DNA of 32,074 bases from an uncultured Verrucomicrobiales bacterium. GTDB lineage: Bacteria > Verrucomicrobiota > Verrucomicrobiia > Verrucomicrobiales > Akkermansiaceae. The notes under the pieces were generated by a model that saw nothing but the letters and a program-made list of their open reading frames with translations, did no database searches and was not told the origin of the DNA. The position numbers and the translations under genes are program-made. Location: positions 1-32,074 of the forward strand of contig CALABM010000192.1 in NCBI GenBank assembly GCA_937885815.1, in the 5' to 3' direction. This document shows positions 8,062 to 15,744 of this stretch, piece by piece (positions within the stretch are counted from its first letter, which is position 1; every line of letters begins with the position of its first letter).

Positions 8062-9162
8062 TCAGCAGATATTTTCTTTAAGGAAATTGATTCCACGCTC
8101 ACGTTCATGTGAAAGTTTCGCGTTAACACGGGCCCAGTCTATGGGAGTATGCAGCACTTGCTGAAGCTGAGAAGCAGTTGGACAAGAGATCAACCTGTCT
8201 TCTAATCCGAACTTACTCAACAAAGTATCAAAACGCGCTGTTCCTCGGCTCTTATTACCCAGACAGACAAAAGGCTTGTTGAAGATAATAGCAAACACGC
8301 ACCCATGGAAAGAATCGGTAATAAAGTACTCCGAATCGCGGATATACCTGAGCCACTGAGGAACAGTAAGGGCCACTCGGTCTCTCCACTTGTCAGCACC
8401 AAGGATAGGAAGAAGAGACTGATGGGCAAGCTTCATGTCACCTACACAGTCATGTAAAAGGCGGGCTATCTCGGTTGATTCATCAAGCACATAGGTAGAT
8501 AGCCATGGAGATTTGTTTGTCCTAGTTCTAGCGCCATTGATGATGTTATCATACTCGTGCCTCTCCAATAGGAGCGTGGGATCAGGCATTTGAACCGCAT
8601 CCACCCCGAATACATCTTTACAGATACCGACCCCGCTATCCTCACGCACGGAAACGGCTTTGAACTCCTGCGCCAATTTTGCACAGGCCGATGTTTCTGC
8701 CTCATTGCCTTCCCATTCATCGCCTCCAAATGAAGCGGCGTACGCTATGCTCTTGCGACGCTGTTCGGCCGTAGCAAAGTTAAGGAAATAATATTCCGGG
8801 CTTCTCATCTTACGGCAATAAGTAGCCCGCCAAACCTGATCACTCCCCACATAGTAGCGAATATCACCACCGCCAAGCTCCACCTGAGACTCATGGACAA
8901 AGTTCAGGTTGCCTACAAACTTATTTGCTACGTAGAGCCTTCGCCAAATAGGACTTCCCTTTATACCAAGGATAAGTTTCAACAATGAGCCATAGTACTT
9001 CAGCCAACTGAATGATTTTATAGGGAAATCATCGGGTTGATAGCGGAATATATACGCATTCCCACCCAACGAATTCAGCACTGAATAACTTGCATACGCC
9101 TGCAAAAGCCCCCCGTAATTTCCTGTAAGAGGGTGAGTGAGAATCAATGTTTTTGCTTTCAT
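8062..9162 (-). CDS. Polysaccharide pyruvyltransferase family protein, copy 2, 366 aa
   Basis: It carries the same landmarks as the 6860 gene: ILTHPLTGNYGGLLQAYA at the N-terminus, YYVGSDQVWR, SIAYAASFGG, VSVREDSGVGIC, VQMPDPT, ITDSFHGCVFAIIFNKPFV and a matching end (RGINFLKENIC against RGIRFLKENLSS). The N-terminal region after residue 30 differs most between the copies, as expected if acceptor choice has diverged. At DNA level, short blocks such as that around the DSFHGCVF codons are almost identical, pointing to duplication of a GT2/pyruvyltransferase unit. It starts at ATG 9162, 14 nt after the preceding GT2 stop, so it is inside the operon. Expected to decorate a sugar of the glycan; the donor (phosphoenolpyruvate in characterised members) is not proven here. 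Confidence 0.88.
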   Translation of the reverse strand: MKAKTLILTHPLTGNYGGLLQAYASYSVLNSLGGNAYIFRYQPDDFPIKSFSWLKYYGSLLKLILGIKGSPIWRRLYVANKFVGNLNFVHESQVELGGGDIRYYVGSDQVWRATYCRKMRSPEYYFLNFATAEQRRKSIAYAASFGGDEWEGNEAETSACAKLAQEFKAVSVREDSGVGICKDVFGVDAVQMPDPTLLLERHEYDNIINGARTRTNKSPWLSTYVLDESTEIARLLHDCVGDMKLAHQSLLPILGADKWRDRVALTVPQWLRYIRDSEYFITDSFHGCVFAIIFNKPFVCLGNKSRGTARFDTLLSKFGLEDRLISCPTASQLQQVLHTPIDWARVNAKLSHERERGINFLKENIC

Positions 9163-9176
9163 CCTTTAAAATACTA

Positions 9177-10181
9177 TCAGAACTCGCGTACTCCCAGTTC
9201 TACTTCATACAGAGGTGAGAGTTTCTTCATTTTCCGAACTACAGCATTAAACTGCAACCTGACAATCTTAGCGTAGGACAAGCAAAAAAAATGATTCACA
9301 TAGGCACCTGCCAGTAGCCAGGCAGTAAGAAAAGCGCCATTAAGAGCTTTGCGCTGCCTGATTTCATCCTTCCATGAGAGCAGACTACACCCTCTAATGC
9401 GGCCCCACCAATTCAGCAGAGAATAAAAACGGAAGAACAGTTTTGCGGCCGGAGTACAATCTTTCTTAAGATACAACTCCTGATGACAAATAAAAGCCCC
9501 ATTATAAGAGCTATCACGCCCCAGCATTTTTACAGAATACTTATGAGATGCGGACGTATCGCGCATTCTGTATTGAACAGTTGAACAATTTGCCACACCG
9601 ATTGCAGGGTGTTGCATAGCGATGCGGCACCACGCAACATTATCCTCGTACATCTTAATGCCAAGCGGAAATAATTCATCATGACAAATGGCAGACTTAT
9701 GAACAATACAACTTGAACTCATCGGGTCATTACTTGCCCCAAGGAACCAATTAACGGCCCTATATTCAACCTTACCTTTTATCCCAAACTCAACCAATTT
9801 ATCATCAATAGCTGAGACCATCGAAGGGCGAGTATAAAACCACTTGTATTCAGGATAATCTCTGAAAAACTTTAATGCAATTTCTAAATGGTTGCATACC
9901 CATATATCATCACCATCCAAAAATGCAATGAATTCACCACGAGCTTCTCGTATTCCCTTGTTACGGGCTACACTTACTCCGGAATTACTCTGATGAAACA
10001 CACGAAGTCTAGCATCAGTCTGTTTCGAGAGAATTTCAGCGGTTCCGTCCGTTGAGCCATCGTCAATAATGACTATTTCATAATCACCAAACGTTTGCTT
10101 ATATACGGATTGCAATGTTCGCTCCAAATACTTCGCAACATTGTATACCGGAATAATGACGCTAAAAACGGGAGTATTCAT
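9177..10181 (-). CDS. Family 2 glycosyltransferase, 334 aa
   Basis: A GT-A domain starts directly at the N-terminus: VFSVIIPVYNVAKYLERTLQSVYKQ, then IVIIDDGSTDGTAEI, then the metal-binding AFLDGDD at about residues 91-97. A further FGIKGKVEYRAVNWFLGAS region and the acidic MYEDNVAWCRIAMQ probably form the acceptor-side active site (the ED pair is common in GT2 enzymes). The C-terminal 80 residues hold a hydrophobic stretch (FLTAWLLAGAYVNHFFCLSY), perhaps peripheral to the membrane. ATG 10181 is 17 nt after the stop of the 11104 gene, which fits an operon. It belongs to the same repeated GT2/pyruvyltransferase arrangement as the 8039 gene, but the two GT2 proteins are similar only in the catalytic half. 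Confidence 0.9.
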   Translation of the reverse strand: MNTPVFSVIIPVYNVAKYLERTLQSVYKQTFGDYEIVIIDDGSTDGTAEILSKQTDARLRVFHQSNSGVSVARNKGIREARGEFIAFLDGDDIWVCNHLEIALKFFRDYPEYKWFYTRPSMVSAIDDKLVEFGIKGKVEYRAVNWFLGASNDPMSSSCIVHKSAICHDELFPLGIKMYEDNVAWCRIAMQHPAIGVANCSTVQYRMRDTSASHKYSVKMLGRDSSYNGAFICHQELYLKKDCTPAAKLFFRFYSLLNWWGRIRGCSLLSWKDEIRQRKALNGAFLTAWLLAGAYVNHFFCLSYAKIVRLQFNAVVRKMKKLSPLYEVELGVREF

Positions 10182-10198
10182 AACACATTTAGAATTAA

Positions 10199-11104
10199 TT
10201 ACACACTCTTAACTCTCATCTTAAAATACTCTGTCCAGTAAATCCATTTGAGACGCCACAGGTAATGTCTAGCAACAGTATTCGGGTACATTATCGTTTT
10301 GGAAAACAGAGGCTGAACCACATCATCAATGGCTGATACGATTTCCTCAGGTCTCCACCTGTTATCATATTGGCGATCCATGATAGCAAACACAGTTTGC
10401 TCTGCAAAATCCCCACAATGTTCAGCCTGATAGCGAATACACTCCAGCGCTTTGTCATTGAGCATTTTCAAGCCGCCGTGAATGTAAACAACGCCACAAT
10501 TTATCGGCTCCTCTGTATCATACAAGTACTCAGAACCGGTGGTTTTTATAAAATGCGGGTCATAGCTATGACAAGAGTCGATAGATACCTTAAAATCCAC
10601 GTTTTCCCATTCTTCCGCCCTCAGAGGAGAACCGTACCACAAAACGTCAGGGTCAGAGAAGAGCACCCTATCCGTCTCAGAAAGATAAAGTATGGCAGCC
10701 ATCTTTTTACCCCAGATGTGTTTTTCTGCCCATGTAGTAAGTTCAGGCAAACTGCTGCGGTAAAAATCAGCACAGTGATTCCAAGTCAGACACTCTACTT
10801 CCAGTCCCCTCTTCCGGAAAAAACGCACACCATACTCAGGTTCCCAAGAACCATCAGATATAACCACAACTCGAGAAGGCACAACTTCAGAATTTCGATA
10901 CAAGCTGTACAAGGATGCCTCCACCATATCCAACGCAACCTTTTTGCTGATAGTAAGATATGTATATCCCCCGACATTCTTTCCAGTGGTCAGAATTCGA
11001 GACGGGAAGATTCTAGCAAGCACTCTGCACGCGCGAACAAAGGTATGCTGGCTCCTATCACGCTTCCCCGAAACAGAGCGTATGAAATCTGAGTTATCTA
11101 TCAC
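10199..11104 (-). CDS. Putative DxD-type glycosyltransferase, first gene of the cluster, 301 aa
   Basis: No exact family is recognised, but the layout is that of a GT-A nucleotide-sugar transferase: a Rossmann-like start (YTYLTISKKVALDMVEASLYSL), VVVISDGSWEPEYG, then LYLSETDRVLFSDPDVLWYGSP with the DPD metal motif at residues 151-153, and later EEPINCGVVYIHGG, which resembles the NxG(V) acceptor loop of GT8-like retaining enzymes. It lacks the VPVYN opening of GT2. The start is a GTG at 11104; a TATAAT box ends only 7 nt upstream, so the mRNA would be nearly leaderless. If that is wrong, no good in-frame ATG occurs before Met60, so a shorter form would lose the first strand. As first gene of the minus-strand operon it may act early in glycan assembly. 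Confidence 0.75.
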   Translation of the reverse strand: MIDNSDFIRSVSGKRDRSQHTFVRACRVLARIFPSRILTTGKNVGGYTYLTISKKVALDMVEASLYSLYRNSEVVPSRVVVISDGSWEPEYGVRFFRKRGLEVECLTWNHCADFYRSSLPELTTWAEKHIWGKKMAAILYLSETDRVLFSDPDVLWYGSPLRAEEWENVDFKVSIDSCHSYDPHFIKTTGSEYLYDTEEPINCGVVYIHGGLKMLNDKALECIRYQAEHCGDFAEQTVFAIMDRQYDNRWRPEEIVSAIDDVVQPLFSKTIMYPNTVARHYLWRLKWIYWTEYFKMRVKSV

Positions 11105-11111
11105 GGTTCTG

Positions 11112-11139
11112 ATTATATATTAAGATCAAAAATAAGCAA
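11112..11139 (-). promoter_or_regulatory. Putative promoter of the polysaccharide cluster
   Basis: On the minus strand, a perfect TATAAT (11117-11112) has TTGCTT (11139-11134) 16 bp upstream; a better -35, TTGACT (11144-11139), is 21 bp away, or 16 bp from an alternative -10 TAATAT (11122-11117). Either choice puts the start of transcription at or within a few nt of the GTG at 11104. Confidence 0.5.
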
Positions 11140-11220
11140 GTCAATTCTGGTTCATGGCCACTCAAAAAAAAGCCTATCCTCTATTCATCTTTAACAACAC
11201 CCTAGGCGTTGCGAGAGGCC

Positions 11221-11258
11221 TAAAAGCATACGGGTAGAGAAGCTGCCTTCTCTACCCG
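11221..11258 (-). terminator. Terminator of the lipoprotein gene
   Basis: A perfect 12-bp stem (CGGGTAGAGAAG at 11231-11242 against 11247-11258) with a 4-nt loop, 26 nt after the stop at 11285. On the minus strand it is followed by the T-rich TATGCTTTTA. It separates the lipoprotein transcript from the polysaccharide cluster. Confidence 0.8.
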
Positions 11259-11284
11259 GAATATGAGAATCTAAATAGTCCGCA

Positions 11285-11761
11285 TTAATACCCATCGGGT
11301 ACAAAGTGAGCATCGGAGCCGTGGTGGTAGTTACCATGCATGCCGGCGGAAACGGGACCAAACTCCTTATATACGGGCTGTACGAAGGAGTAGGTAGCAC
11401 CGTTGCGGCCATCCACCTTCACGGTAACGCGCTGGCAGCGGGTGTTACCCATGGCGTCGGTCAGGTAGCGACCAGCAAGAGCACCAGCTACACCGAAACC
11501 GGCAGCAGATACAATACGGCCGGAACCGCCACCAAGCATCTGGCCAAGGCCAGCGCCCAGAACAGCACCCACACCGGTGCCAACAGCCTTAGAGGTGGAG
11601 GAGGTCTCACCGGTCACCTCATATGCGGAAACTACAGTAGCGGGCAGCACCTGCTGAGTCACGCCGATTTTGTTGGAAGAAACAGAACCGTAGCTGGAAT
11701 CCCATGCACAGGAAGAAAGACCAAGTGCAGCTGCCACAAGAAGAATGGTTGTCTTGTACAT
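11285..11761 (-). CDS. Glycine-zipper (SlyB/PcP-like) outer-membrane lipoprotein, 158 aa
   Basis: A lipoprotein signal peptide, MYKTTILLVAAALGLSSC, ends in a clear lipobox LSSC with the acylated Cys at residue 18. The middle holds a glycine-zipper two-helix segment: VGTGVGAVLGAGLGQMLGGG, then AAGFGVAGALAGRYLTDAMG (about residues 60-105). A C-terminal beta-like region follows (TRCQRVTVKVDGRNGATYSFVQP), as in the Pcp/SlyB family. The Ser/Asp-rich residue after Cys18 (Ala19) does not signal inner-membrane retention, so an outer-membrane location is likely. It stands alone, with its own promoter about 80-105 nt upstream and a strong terminator. SlyB proteins stabilise the outer membrane under stress; that role is inferred. 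The end is His/Gly-rich (GMHGNYHHGSDAH), which is unusual and may bind metal, though this is only a composition remark. Confidence 0.82.
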   Translation of the reverse strand: MYKTTILLVAAALGLSSCAWDSSYGSVSSNKIGVTQQVLPATVVSAYEVTGETSSTSKAVGTGVGAVLGAGLGQMLGGGSGRIVSAAGFGVAGALAGRYLTDAMGNTRCQRVTVKVDGRNGATYSFVQPVYKEFGPVSAGMHGNYHHGSDAHFVPDGY

Positions 11762-11839
11762 AATTCTAATAGATTGGTTGTATGAAATATATTTGTGGCC
11801 GTTAGCAGACGCCGACTGCGCCTCCTCGTCACAATCGTT

Positions 11840-11868
11840 ATGCTACCCTTTTTCATATCATCCGTCAA
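11840..11868 (-). promoter_or_regulatory. Putative sigma-70 promoter of the lipoprotein gene
   Basis: On the minus strand, TTGACG (11868-11863) and TAGCAT (11845-11840) are spaced by 17 bp. Transcription would start near 11833, giving a leader of about 72 nt. A GAGGAGG sequence in that leader is too far from the ATG to serve as its ribosome binding site. Confidence 0.6.
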
Positions 11869-11924
11869 GCAAAAAAGAGTTATAAATGAAAAATAATTAA
11901 AAAACGATATATAATTTTCTCTCT

Positions 11925-11966
11925 AATGAAAATAAAAAGCGGGGTGTCTGTATAACCAGACACCCC
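11925..11966 (-). terminator. Terminator of aspS
   Basis: A perfect 10-bp stem, GGGGTGTCTG at 11941-11950 and its complement at 11957-11966, with a 6-nt loop. On the minus strand it is followed by GCTTTTTATTTTC. It starts 26 nt after the aspS stop. Confidence 0.9.
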
Positions 11967-11992
11967 GGGAAATGAAAATGGTATATTTTCTA

Positions 11993-13849
11993 TCAGGCGT
12001 TCTGCTCAGCTTCAGCAGCTGCGGCCTTCTCAGCCTCAAGCTTCAGGCGCAGCTTCTCAGGCAGCTTGACCTGAATGTGAATATCACGCAGCTGATTGGG
12101 CTCAGCAGGAGCGGGAGACTCACTCATAAGGTCAGCACCACGATTATTCTTCGGGAAAGCAATCACCTCACGAATGGATTCACACTGCCCGATAAGCATC
12201 ACAACGCGGTCCAGACCAAGAGCAAGACCACCGTGGGGAGGAGCACCGAAGGAGAACGCAGCCAGCAGGTGACCGAACTGCTCCTCAATGGTGGCATCAT
12301 CCAGACCAAGGGCGCGGAACGTAGCGTCCTGCAGGTCCTTCTCGTGAATTCGGATAGAACCGCCACCCAGCTCATTACCGTTGAAGATAACGTCATAAGC
12401 CTCAGCGCACAGGTCTGTAGAAATCTCGCCCTTGAGCACCTTCTCCACATCCTCCGGAACGGGGCGGGTGAAGGGGTGGTGAACGGCGCAGAAGCGCTGT
12501 TCCTCGGCGTCCCAGCCAAAGAGGGGGAAGCGGTTCACCCAGAAGAGGTCGATGTCGGTATTATCCTTGAGGAGCTCCATGAACTCACCGCAAGCCAGAC
12601 GCACGCGGCCGAGGATAGTGCAGCTCTGCTCCCACTCGCCGGCGGCGAAGAAGATGCAGTCACCGCTCTCAATGTTCAGGCGCTCGATGAGGGCATCAAT
12701 CTCAGCCTGGGAAAGGCGCTTGGTAATGGGGCTCTTCCACTCCTTGGTGTTAGCGACGTCACGCACCTTGATGTAAGCAAGGCCCTTAGCACCGGCCTCA
12801 ATGGCGGTCTGAGTGAGGGAATCCACCTGACCAACGGAGGGGTTGAAGCCCTTAGCGTTAATGGCCTTCACCACGCCACCATCAGCGATAGCACCGGAGA
12901 ACACGCGGAACTCACTGTTAGCAAAGATATCAGAGCAATCCGTAATCTTCATTTCGAAGCGGCGTTCGGGCTTGTCTGAACCGTACTGGTTCATGGCGTC
13001 CTTCCAAGTCATGCGGGGGAAGGGAGTGACGATATCGCGACCCACGGACTCCTTGAACACGCGCTTGAGCATGTTCTCAATCCATGCGTACACATCCTCA
13101 GGGGTAATGAAGGAAGCCTCGATATCAATCTGAGTGAACTCGGGCTGGCGGTCAGCGCGGAGGTCTTCATCACGGAAGCAGCGTGCCACCTGGAAGTACT
13201 TCTCCATACCGGCCACCATGAGCAACTGCTTGTACTGCTGGGGAGCCTGGGGAAGAGCGTAGAACGTGCCGGGGTTCAGGCGGCTGGGCACAAGGAAGTC
13301 ACGAGCGCCCTCAGGTGTGCTCTTGGAGAGGATGGGGGTTTCAATCTCAAGGAAACCCTGCTCGTCCAAATAGTCACGCATGGTTTTAGTAATGCGGTGG
13401 CGCAGAATCATGTTGCGCTGCATAGCAGAACGGCGCAAATCCAGGAAGCGGTACTTGAGGCGGATATCCTCATTAGCGATGTTGCGATCCAGCTGGAAGG
13501 GAAGCACAGCAGCGCGGTTCAGCACAGTCATGGAGGAAGCATCCACTTCAATCTCACCGGTAGCCAAATCGGGGTTGGTGGCGTCCACCTCATCCGTCTT
13601 CAAGCGGGCTACAACCTTGCCACTCACCTGGATAACGGATTCCACGCGAAGATTTTCAGCATCATTAGCCAGCTGAGCATTATTCTCGGGGTGGAAAACC
13701 ACCTGAGTTTTGCCAGCGCGGTCACGGAGGTCGATGAAAATCACACCACCGTGGTCGCGAACGGTATCCACCCAGCCCACAAGCGTCACCTGCTTGTCGA
13801 CATCAGAAAGGCGGAGCTCATCGCACGAATGTGTACGGTAACTGTTCAT
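11993..13849 (-). CDS. aspS: Aspartate--tRNA ligase, 618 aa
   Basis: A class II aminoacyl-tRNA synthetase that charges tRNA-Asp (or tRNA-Asp and tRNA-Asn if non-discriminating, which I cannot decide by eye). The N-terminal OB-fold anticodon-binding domain begins LVGWVDTVRDHGGVIFIDLRD. The catalytic core shows motif 2, CFRDEDLRADRQPEFTQID, the bacterial GAD insertion in the middle, and motif 3, GLALGLDRVVMLIG, near the end. The C-terminal tail is charged and Ala/Glu-rich (KLRLKLEAEKAAAAEAEQNA). The frame runs back to 14020, but ATG 13849 (MNSYRTHSCDELR) fits the family; the upstream residues lie over the promoter and a terminator. Length agrees with bacterial AspRS (about 590-620). It has its own promoter and terminator, so it is a single-gene unit. 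Confidence 0.97.
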   Translation of the reverse strand: MNSYRTHSCDELRLSDVDKQVTLVGWVDTVRDHGGVIFIDLRDRAGKTQVVFHPENNAQLANDAENLRVESVIQVSGKVVARLKTDEVDATNPDLATGEIEVDASSMTVLNRAAVLPFQLDRNIANEDIRLKYRFLDLRRSAMQRNMILRHRITKTMRDYLDEQGFLEIETPILSKSTPEGARDFLVPSRLNPGTFYALPQAPQQYKQLLMVAGMEKYFQVARCFRDEDLRADRQPEFTQIDIEASFITPEDVYAWIENMLKRVFKESVGRDIVTPFPRMTWKDAMNQYGSDKPERRFEMKITDCSDIFANSEFRVFSGAIADGGVVKAINAKGFNPSVGQVDSLTQTAIEAGAKGLAYIKVRDVANTKEWKSPITKRLSQAEIDALIERLNIESGDCIFFAAGEWEQSCTILGRVRLACGEFMELLKDNTDIDLFWVNRFPLFGWDAEEQRFCAVHHPFTRPVPEDVEKVLKGEISTDLCAEAYDVIFNGNELGGGSIRIHEKDLQDATFRALGLDDATIEEQFGHLLAAFSFGAPPHGGLALGLDRVVMLIGQCESIREVIAFPKNNRGADLMSESPAPAEPNQLRDIHIQVKLPEKLRLKLEAEKAAAAEAEQNA

Positions 13850-13910
13850 AATATGATGCTTGATAGAGATTACGGCCGGCCAGACGAGTACGTAGGCCGA
13901 AGCAGCCAAG

Positions 13911-13938
13911 ATTCTACTCTCTGCGGACTTATTGTCAA
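13911..13938 (-). promoter_or_regulatory. Sigma-70 promoter of aspS
   Basis: On the minus strand, a perfect TTGACA (13938-13933) and TAGAAT (13916-13911) are separated by 16 bp. Transcription would start near 13904, giving a leader of about 55 nt. It also shows that the longer aspS frame starting at 14020 is not the real gene start. Confidence 0.75.
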
Positions 13939-13971
13939 GACAAATTTGGGCATTTAGAAGGCGCTGCCACA

Positions 13972-14010
13972 AAAAAGCAAATACGGCGAAGTCTTGTAGA
14001 GACTCCGCCG
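13972..14010 (-). terminator. Terminator of the Hsp70-ankyrin genes
   Basis: An 11-bp stem with one G-U pair (13984-13994 with 14000-14010) and a 5-nt loop. It is followed on the minus strand by TATTTGCTTTTTTG. It lies 43 nt after the stop at 14054. Confidence 0.85.
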
Positions 14011-14053
14011 CAAAAATCACTTTACGCGGTCAGGGAACCGGAAGAGTACAGAA

Positions 14054-15712
14054 TCACCCCCTGCCCTCCAGCTTAGCACGGATAAGTTCCGCACATTCCG
14101 CATGCCTATAGCGTTCAGCCACGCGGAGGGGTGTGCTACCATATCCATTGGGCTTATCGGGCTGAATGGTCGGAGCCTCTAGAAGCGCCCTCACACATCC
14201 GGCATAGCCCTTGTAAGCAGCGTACCAGAGAGGAGGCCATCCGTTATCGTTCGGCTTGTTCACATCCGCACCGGCAGCAATAAGAAGCTTCAGGCAAGGA
14301 ACCATGGGTTCACGCAGAGCAGCCTGCAGAGGAGAACGGCCCGCGCTATCAGGCTTGTGAACATCCGCTCCGGCATCTACTATGGCCTTCAGGCATGCAG
14401 CATCGTTTACTTCAAGAGCCAGGAAGATGGGGGTCCGCCCGTTATCATCTGTACAATCCGGAGAAACACCTCCGCGAAGAATCACTTCCACGCTTTGGGC
14501 GTCCTTCCTCTCCACTGCGGCAAAAAGCGCAGCAGGAGTCGCTTCAACACTATCAGCCGATGACTGCCTCCTACCAACATAAACGGTTGATACAATCGTA
14601 TTACCGATATCCGATGCTTCATCCTCCTTGCTAAGCTCCGCTAATGACGACTGCCACTTGCGATACGACACCAGCATAAGAGCACCTTCAGCCGCAGCCT
14701 CCGGGAAGGATGCCCAAGTACGCGTCTTCAATCCGATACCGCCTGCCAACTGGGAAGAAATGCACGTTAACACCGGCGAAGAGCCTATGAGCAGCACCAT
14801 TTCAGGCTTTTCTGCAGCATCCGCCTGCATCTCAATATCCCGTATGGCAGCGGCCAGACAATCCACATCCCCCGTCAACAAGTTCTCGAAATCTGAGCGA
14901 TTGATATCAACAGCTGTTAACACTCCATTTTTAACAACACGGAAGACGCATGTATCAGCTGCAGAAAGCCTACGCTTCATTTCGCGCACACCGGCAAGAA
15001 CAGCCGTGACAGGAGACAACTCCCCCTCAGCCCCCTGAGCTTTAAGCAATTCTCCCACATACGAAGCCAATCTAACGTCAATAGCTTCACCGCCCGCGGC
15101 ATTTTCTAAATGAACACTGCGAGTTATATACCCCTCAGCTGAACTACGTAACACATGGGCAATCTCTGGCGTACCACCACCCCAGTTCACCACCAGAGCA
15201 CTTGAATTAAACGCCTTTGCTCCACTATAGCAACAATAGGCAGCGCCTGCAGCCTCCACCTCCGGCACAATCATTACCCGGGGGAATCCAGCGCTTAATG
15301 CAGCGGCACACATCTCTTCTTTCTGGGCAGCCTGAAACCTAGACGAACACGTCAACACGGCCCCTGTAATTTCTACAGCATCCTGATTTTCATCCTCCTT
15401 TACTCTAGCCAAAATCTTTTTCAGGAACTCACGCAGCAAATCACAAGCCTTGTATTGCCCTAACAGACACTTATCACTCCCCAAGTGCAATTTAAACGCA
15501 CGGCAATATGAAGCCGGCTTTTCCATACCCATCTCATCAGCATCCTCACCAAACACCAGCTGACCATCCTCACAGAGGAAGGCAGTAGAGGGAATTGGTG
15601 CCTCATAGCGACCAAGACGGAAAAAATACGGGCGACCGGAGTTTATATCAGCCGCCGCAAGTGTTTTTGTGGTGCCGAAATCTATAGCAAGTGTTACTTC
15701 TTTTTTTGTCAT
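14054..15712 (-). CDS. Hsp70-like ATPase domain fused to ankyrin repeats, paralogue A, 552 aa
   Basis: Residues 6-350 match the actin-like ATPase fold of Hsp70/DnaK: phosphate-1 loop AIDFGTTKT (9-17), VPEVEAAGAAYC (149-160, compare NEPTAAALAYG), phosphate-2 loop VNWGGGTPE (175-183, compare DLGGGTFD) and adenosine motif LLIGSSP (307-313). The Asp of phosphate-2 is Asn here. There is no Hsp70 substrate-binding domain or lid. After a charged linker (about 355-390) come roughly five ankyrin repeats (391-547), with GRTPIFLALE, AGADVHKPDSAGRSPLQAAL, AGADVNKPNDNGWPPLWYAA and GYGSTPLRVA. No signal peptide or membrane segment, so probably cytoplasmic. ATG 15712 lies 32 nt after the stop of paralogue B, so the two form an operon ended by the terminator at 14010. 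The architecture suggests an ATP-controlled protein-binding scaffold; partner and role are unknown. Confidence 0.85.
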   Translation of the reverse strand: MTKKEVTLAIDFGTTKTLAAADINSGRPYFFRLGRYEAPIPSTAFLCEDGQLVFGEDADEMGMEKPASYCRAFKLHLGSDKCLLGQYKACDLLREFLKKILARVKEDENQDAVEITGAVLTCSSRFQAAQKEEMCAAALSAGFPRVMIVPEVEAAGAAYCCYSGAKAFNSSALVVNWGGGTPEIAHVLRSSAEGYITRSVHLENAAGGEAIDVRLASYVGELLKAQGAEGELSPVTAVLAGVREMKRRLSAADTCVFRVVKNGVLTAVDINRSDFENLLTGDVDCLAAAIRDIEMQADAAEKPEMVLLIGSSPVLTCISSQLAGGIGLKTRTWASFPEAAAEGALMLVSYRKWQSSLAELSKEDEASDIGNTIVSTVYVGRRQSSADSVEATPAALFAAVERKDAQSVEVILRGGVSPDCTDDNGRTPIFLALEVNDAACLKAIVDAGADVHKPDSAGRSPLQAALREPMVPCLKLLIAAGADVNKPNDNGWPPLWYAAYKGYAGCVRALLEAPTIQPDKPNGYGSTPLRVAERYRHAECAELIRAKLEGRG

Positions 15713-15744
15713 TGCAGGAAAAATGAGAATATTTTCAGTTTATA

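Noticed and set aside
11164..11171. A8 run in the intergenic region before the polysaccharide cluster
   Set aside because: Tested as a second minus-strand terminator tail, but the only preceding stem is 5 bp with a large loop; not enough to call.
11972..12979. 335-codon open frame on the plus strand opposite aspS
   Set aside because: It lies wholly antisense to aspS, has no family resemblance, and such frames are common opposite GC-rich coding DNA.
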